In this document: piece by piece, positions 29,660-32,936 of the stretch
How the letters are laid out: every line of letters begins with the position of its first letter
How positions within the stretch are numbered: the stretch's first letter is position 1
NCBI GenBank assembly: GCA_040003255.1
Contig: JBDUCV010000022.1
Coordinates: forward strand, 1 to 32,936
Origin: JBDUCV01 sp040003255
Lineage (GTDB): Bacteria; Actinomycetota; Actinomycetes; Mycobacteriales; Jatrophihabitantaceae
Reading direction: 5' to 3'
Length of the DNA: 32,936 bases
Made by a program: the position numbers and the translations under genes
Notes under the pieces: model-generated
What the model was told of the DNA's origin: nothing
The model's database searches: none
Seen by the model: only the letters and a program-made list of their open reading frames with translations

Positions 29660-30916
29660 GTGAGCGCCGAACCCCGCATGCCTGCAGCCTCGGCTCCGCC
29701 GGCGCTCGACGTGCGTGCGACCTCCCCCCTTTCGCCGCGGCTTTACCGGCGAACCGAGGGACGCGTGTTCGGCGGGGTGGCAAGCGGGATCGCCGACCAC
29801 CTGGGCCTGTCCCCGAACGTGGTGCGGCTGGTATTCGTGCTGATGACCGGCGCGTCGGGCCTCGGCCTGATCCTGTACGCCGCCTACTGGATCGTCCTTC
29901 CGACAGACCCCGAGGGCCGTCCGGCGAGCCGAGCTGCCTCCCGGCTGGAGTTCGCCGCGGCGGGCGTCGTCGGAACGCTCGCCCTGCTCGCCGTCACCCA
30001 GGCCCCCCGCCACTTCTCCGTCTCGCTCGGCGGATTGTTCGTTCCGGCGATGCTCGCTTGCCTTGGCGGCGCGCTGATCTGGCGACAAGCTTCCGACACC
30101 CAGCGGCGCCGCTGGACGCAATGGTCGCGTACCTCGCTCGGCGCCGGCCCCGCAGCCGGGGTCGGCCGGATCCGGCTGATCGGCGGCGTCGGGCTGGTTG
30201 TCGCCGGTGGCGTGCTGGTGCTCGCCCGGGCCAACATCAGCGCCGTCGGCAGCGGCCTGCTAGCGGTGCTCGTCACCGTCGTCGGCCTCGGACTGATCAC
30301 CGGTCCGTGGTGGGTCCGGATGGTCGGTGACTTGAATACCGAACGCTATGAGCGGGCCCGTTCGCAGGAGCGGGCCGAGCTCGCCGCGCACCTACACGAT
30401 TCGGTGCTGCAAACCCTGGCGCTGATCCAGCGCAATGCCGAGTCCTCGCGGGAGGTGGCCCGGCTGGCGCGCGGTCAGGAACGTGAGCTACGCACCTTGC
30501 TTTACGGCACCCGGACGCTGTCCGGCCAGCTCGCCGAGACGCTGACCACGATGGCCGGTGAGGTCGAGGACGACTATGCCATCAGCGTCGACGCCGTGGT
30601 CGTGGGCGACGCCGCCCTGGACGACGGGCTGAACGCGCTTGTCGCGGCCAGCCGCGAGGCGCTGGTGAACGCAGCCAAACACGCGGGCGTCGCGTCCGTG
30701 TCGCTTTACGCCGAAGTCGACGCGGGCGCTTGCACCATCTACGTCCGCGACCGCGGCGTCGGCTTCGACCTCGACGCGATCGCGGCCGACCGGCAGGGTG
30801 TTCGAGGGTCGATCATCGGCCGGGTCGAGCGTCACGGTGGGCAGGTCAAGGTGCGCAGCGGCGTCGGCGGCGGTACCGAAGTCGAACTCAGGATGCCACT
30901 GGGAGTCCAGCGATGA
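29660..30916 (+). CDS. PspC-domain sensor histidine kinase (NarL/LiaS type)
   Basis: Membrane sensor kinase of 418 residues. The N-terminal PspC domain (about 28-82, LYRRTEGRVFGGVASGIADHLGLSPNVVRLVFVLMTGASGLG) is followed by membrane segments (about 98-113, 122-140, 172-190 and 196-222), so up to five or six helices. The dimerisation helix has AAHLHDSVLQTLALIQ, with His246 as likely phospho-acceptor, which is the HisKA_3 pattern. The ATPase domain shows SREALVNAAKHAG (N box), VRDRGVGFDLDAIA (G1) and GVGGGTEVELRMP (G2). No separate sensory domain exists, so signal input is through PspC and the membrane, probably together with the divergent PspC/LiaF-like protein. GTG at 29660 is chosen because it precedes the PspC domain at a normal distance. 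The response regulator overlaps its stop by 4 nt. Confidence 0.92.
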   Translation: MSAEPRMPAASAPPALDVRATSPLSPRLYRRTEGRVFGGVASGIADHLGLSPNVVRLVFVLMTGASGLGLILYAAYWIVLPTDPEGRPASRAASRLEFAAAGVVGTLALLAVTQAPRHFSVSLGGLFVPAMLACLGGALIWRQASDTQRRRWTQWSRTSLGAGPAAGVGRIRLIGGVGLVVAGGVLVLARANISAVGSGLLAVLVTVVGLGLITGPWWVRMVGDLNTERYERARSQERAELAAHLHDSVLQTLALIQRNAESSREVARLARGQERELRTLLYGTRTLSGQLAETLTTMAGEVEDDYAISVDAVVVGDAALDDGLNALVAASREALVNAAKHAGVASVSLYAEVDAGACTIYVRDRGVGFDLDAIAADRQGVRGSIIGRVERHGGQVKVRSGVGGGTEVELRMPLGVQR

Positions 30917-31554
30917 GTACGCCAACCGTCTTCCTGGTCGACGACCACGGCATGTTCCGCGCTGGCGTCCGGGCTGAGCTCGGCGATTCGGTCGAGGTAA
31001 TCGGCGAGGCCGGTTCGGTATCGGAGGCGATCGCCGGCATTCGGCATCGGCGCCCAGACGTCGTGCTGCTCGATGTGCACATGCCCGACGGCGGCGGCCT
31101 GGCGGTGCTTGGCGGCGTCGCGGCCGAGGTGCCCGACACCCGTTTCCTGGCGTTGTCGGTGTCCGATGCCGCCGAGGACGTGATAGCGGTGATCCGCGCC
31201 GGCGCCAAGGGCTATGTAACCAAGACGATCTCGGCTCGGGAATTGGCGGACGCGATCCGCCGAGTCGCCGACGGGGACGTGGTTTTCAGTCCCCGGCTGG
31301 CCGGCTTCGTGCTGGACGCGTTCCGCGACGCCCCGGTCGTGCCATCCGTCGACCCGGAACTCGATCAGCTCACACCACGCGAGCTGGAAGTGCTACGGCT
31401 ACTCGCCCGCGGCTACGCCTACAAGGAGATCGCATCCGAGCTGTTCATTTCCATCAAGACCGTAGAGACCCATGCGTCCAACGTGTTGCGCAAGCTGCAG
31501 TTGTCCAATCGGCACCAGCTGACCCGCTGGGCAGTTGACCGAAGAATGCTCTGA
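30913..31554 (+). CDS. NarL/FixJ-family response regulator
   Basis: DNA-binding partner of the kinase just upstream. From ATG at 30913 (ATGA overlap with the kinase stop) it has 213 residues. The receiver domain (1-125) has the acidic pair Asp10-Asp11, phosphorylation site Asp54 (VVLLDVHMPDGGG), Ser82 in the switch position and Lys104 in YVTKTIS. A C-terminal LuxR-type helix-turn-helix (about 150-210) contains LTPRELEVLRLLARGYAYKEIASELFISIKTVETHASNVLRKL. All phosphorylation residues are intact. The frame is open further upstream inside the kinase gene, but the receiver fold begins at this ATG. The likely target includes the divergent promoter region. Confidence 0.95.
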   Translation: MSTPTVFLVDDHGMFRAGVRAELGDSVEVIGEAGSVSEAIAGIRHRRPDVVLLDVHMPDGGGLAVLGGVAAEVPDTRFLALSVSDAAEDVIAVIRAGAKGYVTKTISARELADAIRRVADGDVVFSPRLAGFVLDAFRDAPVVPSVDPELDQLTPRELEVLRLLARGYAYKEIASELFISIKTVETHASNVLRKLQLSNRHQLTRWAVDRRML

Positions 31555-31562
31555 CCCTCGCC

Positions 31563-31593
31563 GGCTGCCCCCGGCCGCCCCCCGGCCGCCCCC
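31563..31593. repeat. Short GC-only tandem repeat between convergent genes
   Basis: Three imperfect units of GGC(T/C)GCCCCC(C) at 31563-31572, 31573-31583 and 31584-31593, followed by a small CCCCG-GA-CGGGG stem (31590-31601). It lies in the 47-bp gap between the response regulator and the convergent chorismate mutase, and may contribute to transcription termination on either strand. Confidence 0.5.
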
Positions 31594-31601
31594 GGACGGG
31601 G

Positions 31602-31883
31602 TCAGCGCGCGCCGCGGCACAGCCGCAATACGACCTCGCCCAGCACCGGTCCGTCCGGGCCGAGCACCTGCCGGTATCCGTCCAGCACCACCCGCTCGCG
31701 TCCGAGCTGCAGGCGAGTTCCGCCGGCGCTCATCCGGGCGGCCTGAATCCGCTTGGACAGCTGGATTCGCTCAGCGACGAGATGGGCAACCTGAGCGTCC
31801 AACGCATCAATCTGGTCACGCAGCAGCGTGATCTTATCCGCGGCGGCGACGCTGGTGTCGCCCGGAATGGCGGTGGCGGTCAT
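31602..31883 (-). CDS. Chorismate mutase (AroQ type, actinobacterial short form)
   Basis: Converts chorismate to prephenate, the branch toward phenylalanine and tyrosine. From ATG at 31883 it has 93 residues, nearly all helical: LLRDQIDALDAQVAHLVAERIQLSKRIQAAR (Arg22, Arg39 and Lys44 in the expected active-site positions), then MSAGGTRLQLGRERVVLDGY (Arg62-Glu63) and a short C-terminal helix ending RLCRGAR. This closely matches the M. tuberculosis Rv0948c type, which as a free enzyme is weak and is activated by binding DAHP synthase through its C-terminus. The ATG has GAGAGGGA about 6 nt upstream; a start 12 codons earlier would lie in the leader. It is preceded by a candidate Phe/Tyr attenuator and divergent from pcrA, the same pairing as in mycobacteria. 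Confidence 0.92.
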   Translation of the reverse strand: MTATAIPGDTSVAAADKITLLRDQIDALDAQVAHLVAERIQLSKRIQAARMSAGGTRLQLGRERVVLDGYRQVLGPDGPVLGEVVLRLCRGAR

Positions 31884-31924
31884 GGTGGTCCCTCTCGAAG
31901 GTGGTCGGGCCCCAGACACGAGAA

Positions 31925-31953
31925 ACGCCCCGGGGCTGTCGGGCCCGGGGCGT
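31925..31953 (-). terminator. Attenuator terminator hairpin before chorismate mutase
   Basis: On the minus strand a perfect 10-bp stem ACGCCCCGGG / CCCGGGGCGT with a 9-nt loop is followed by TTTCT. It lies between the leader-peptide stop (31971) and the gene start (31883), 41 nt before the ATG. An intrinsic-terminator-like hairpin in a 5' leader, rather than after a gene, is the hallmark of attenuation. Confidence 0.75.
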
Positions 31954-31970
31954 CGGTGGCGGTGGAATGT

Positions 31971-32036
31971 TCAGCCAGCAGCGACGGGCACCGAGCTGCG
32001 GTACCCGTAGAAAAATCGGCTGGCCTGGTTGCGCAC
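31971..32036 (-). CDS. Candidate aromatic-amino-acid leader peptide (21 aa)
   Basis: Small open frame from GTG at 32036 to TGA at 31973-31971. Its core, encoded at 32015-32001, is Phe-Phe-Tyr-Gly-Tyr (TTT TTC TAC GGG TAC): four aromatic codons within five. It is not in any larger gene and ends 88 bp before chorismate mutase, in the same direction, with a terminator-like hairpin in between. Overlapping the Gly-Tyr-Arg-Ser-Ser-Val-Pro codons, GGGTACCG (32006-31999) can pair with CGGTGCCC (31993-31986) with one wobble, giving a hairpin exactly where a ribosome stalled on Phe/Tyr codons would sit. The GTG lies 7 nt after a -10-like GACCAT and has no Shine-Dalgarno, so it would be translated leaderlessly. 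Expression as a peptide is inferred. Confidence 0.65.
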   Translation of the reverse strand: MRNQASRFFYGYRSSVPVAAG

Positions 32037-32043
32037 GTCGTCG

Positions 32044-32072
32044 ATGGTCGCACGCCATCACGTTCGCGGCAA
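32044..32072 (-). promoter_or_regulatory. Promoter of the chorismate mutase leader
   Basis: On the minus strand TTGCCG (32072-32067) and GACCAT (32049-32044) are 17 bp apart, and the -10 is followed by 7 nt and the leader-peptide GTG at 32036. GACCAT keeps only the A and final T of the -10 consensus. Confidence 0.5.
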
Positions 32073-32104
32073 GCCGTGCGCCGGTGCACGTGTGCGGCCG
32101 CCCG

Positions 32105-32110
32105 TAGGCT
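32105..32110 (+). promoter_or_regulatory. Candidate -10 box of pcrA
   Basis: TAGGCT 10 nt before the ATG at 32121, which would give a leader of only 2-4 nt. It lies in the 237-bp region between the divergent chorismate mutase and pcrA genes, most of which is occupied by the attenuator. Confidence 0.35.
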
Positions 32111-32120
32111 GGTTGGCGAG

Positions 32121-32936
32121 ATGAGCGCCGAGATCGATGCACCGGTCACCGCTTCCGACCGACGGCCGCGGACGCGGATCGCGGCCGACCCGGCCACCCT
32201 GCTCGACGGCCTCAACCCGCAACAGCGCGCCGCCGTGCTGCACCAGGGAAGCCCGCTGCTGATCGTCGCTGGCGCGGGCTCGGGCAAGACCCGGGTGCTG
32301 ACCCATCGGGTGGCGTATCTGCTCGCCGAGCGGGGGGCGCATCCCGGCGAGGTGCTGGCAATCACCTTCACCAACAAGGCTGCCGGAGAGATGAAGGAGC
32401 GCGTCGCTGCCTTGGTCGGGCCGCGCGCGAAGACAATGTGGGTGAGCACGTTCCATTCGATGTGCGTACGCATCCTTCGCGCTGAAGCCTCGACGCTGGG
32501 CCTTCGGTCGAGCTACTCGATTTACGACGCAGACGACAGCAAGCGGTTGATGACCTTGGTCGGGCGCGATCTCGACCTCGACCCCAAGCGCTATCCGGCG
32601 CGCAGCCTCTCGGCGCAGATCAGCAACTTGAAGAACGAGCTGGTCACCCCCGAGCAGTGGGCCGACCGGGCCACGAACGCGCACGAGAAGGTGCTCGCCG
32701 AGGCTTACACCCGTTACCAGCGGCGCCTCGTCGAGGCGCATGCGCTCGACTTCGACGACCTGATCATGCGCACGGTCCAGCTCCTGCAGGGCCATCCCGA
32801 CGTGGCGCAGCGGTATCGCCGCCGGTTCCGGCACGTGCTGGTCGATGAGTACCAAGACACCAACCACGCGCAGTACGTGCTGGTGCGTGAGCTGACCATG
32901 TCTCCTGCGGCCGTTGGGCCTCCTGTGGCGCCTGGA
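32121..32936 (+). CDS. pcrA: ATP-dependent DNA helicase PcrA/UvrD (partial, N-terminal part)
   Basis: Superfamily 1 3'-5' DNA helicase acting in nucleotide-excision repair and replication-fork maintenance. The frame is open from ATG at 32121 to the window edge: 272 residues with no stop. A 30-residue polar N-terminus leads to LLDGLNPQQRAAVLHQG (Q motif), Walker A VAGAGSGKTRVLTHRV, ITFTNKAAGEMKERV (motif Ia), WVSTFHSMCVRILR (Ib), an insertion (1B) region, LDFDDLIMRTVQLL, and Walker B LVDEYQDTNHAQYVLVREL. The UvrD/PcrA pattern is strong; RecB- or Rep-like alternatives are less likely given the divergent chorismate mutase, which neighbours uvrD1 in M. tuberculosis. The last residues fall in the variable stretch before the next helicase motif. 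Confidence 0.95.
   Translation, partial: MSAEIDAPVTASDRRPRTRIAADPATLLDGLNPQQRAAVLHQGSPLLIVAGAGSGKTRVLTHRVAYLLAERGAHPGEVLAITFTNKAAGEMKERVAALVGPRAKTMWVSTFHSMCVRILRAEASTLGLRSSYSIYDADDSKRLMTLVGRDLDLDPKRYPARSLSAQISNLKNELVTPEQWADRATNAHEKVLAEAYTRYQRRLVEAHALDFDDLIMRTVQLLQGHPDVAQRYRRRFRHVLVDEYQDTNHAQYVLVRELTMSPAAVGPPVAPG

Overview
The window is chromosomal DNA from a high-GC Gram-positive bacterium of the class Actinomycetes. The evidence is the very high third-position GC, many GTG/TTG starts, a WhiB-family regulator, a GroEL with a His-rich tail next to groES, a GuaB3 paralogue, an Rpf-like cell-wall hydrolase, and a gene order that I recall as largely shared with Mycobacterium tuberculosis (alr-tsaE-tsaB-rimI-tsaD-groES-groEL-whiB3 ... 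DUF5319-guaB2 ... guaB3 ... guaA; chorismate mutase beside uvrD1/pcrA). The genus cannot be fixed from the sequence alone. No tRNA, rRNA, insertion sequence, prophage or CRISPR array was seen, and no gene-free stretch exceeds about 240 bp.

Layout. (1) 1-874, minus: an exported Rpf-like transglycosylase with peptidoglycan-binding repeats, cut by the window edge. (2) 1073-5794, plus: glmS, then a tightly packed group of ferredoxin-NADP reductase, acpS and nnr. (3) 5831-10689, plus: alr, an alpha/beta hydrolase and the t6A/N-acetylation genes tsaE-tsaB-rimI-tsaD, nearly all joined by 4-nt overlaps. (4) 10754-12969: groES-groEL under a promoter overlapped by a CIRCE operator, with a strong hairpin between the two genes. 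(5) 13050-17270, minus: whiB3-like gene, DUF5319 gene, and a MacB/FtsX-type ABC exporter pair. (6) 17403-25623, plus: guaB, a complete branched-chain-amino-acid-type ABC importer (livKHMGF), then guaB3. (7) 25655-28270: corA (minus) divergent from guaA (plus). (8) 28298-31554: a LiaFSR/EsrISR-like envelope-stress module, with a PspC/LiaF-like membrane protein divergent from a PspC-fused histidine kinase and its NarL-type regulator. (9) 31602-end: chorismate mutase (minus) divergent from pcrA (plus, cut by the window edge).

Themes. Purine synthesis (guaB, guaB3, guaA), cell-wall precursor supply and remodelling (glmS, alr, Rpf-like hydrolase, envelope-stress system), protein quality control (groESL) and tRNA modification (tsaBDE) sit together as a housekeeping region. 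Two insertions relative to the mycobacterial order stand out: the ABC exporter between DUF5319 and guaB, and the liv operon between guaB and guaB3.

Regulation is the most interesting layer. Chorismate mutase is preceded by what looks like an aromatic-amino-acid attenuator: a promoter, a 21-codon leader peptide whose core is Phe-Phe-Tyr-Gly-Tyr, a hairpin over and just after those codons, then a GC-rich terminator-like hairpin, then the gene. Several genes (Rpf-like, glmS, ferredoxin reductase, alr, corA, guaA and this leader peptide) have a -10-like hexamer placed exactly 6 or 7 nt before the start codon and no Shine-Dalgarno sequence, which predicts leaderless mRNAs.
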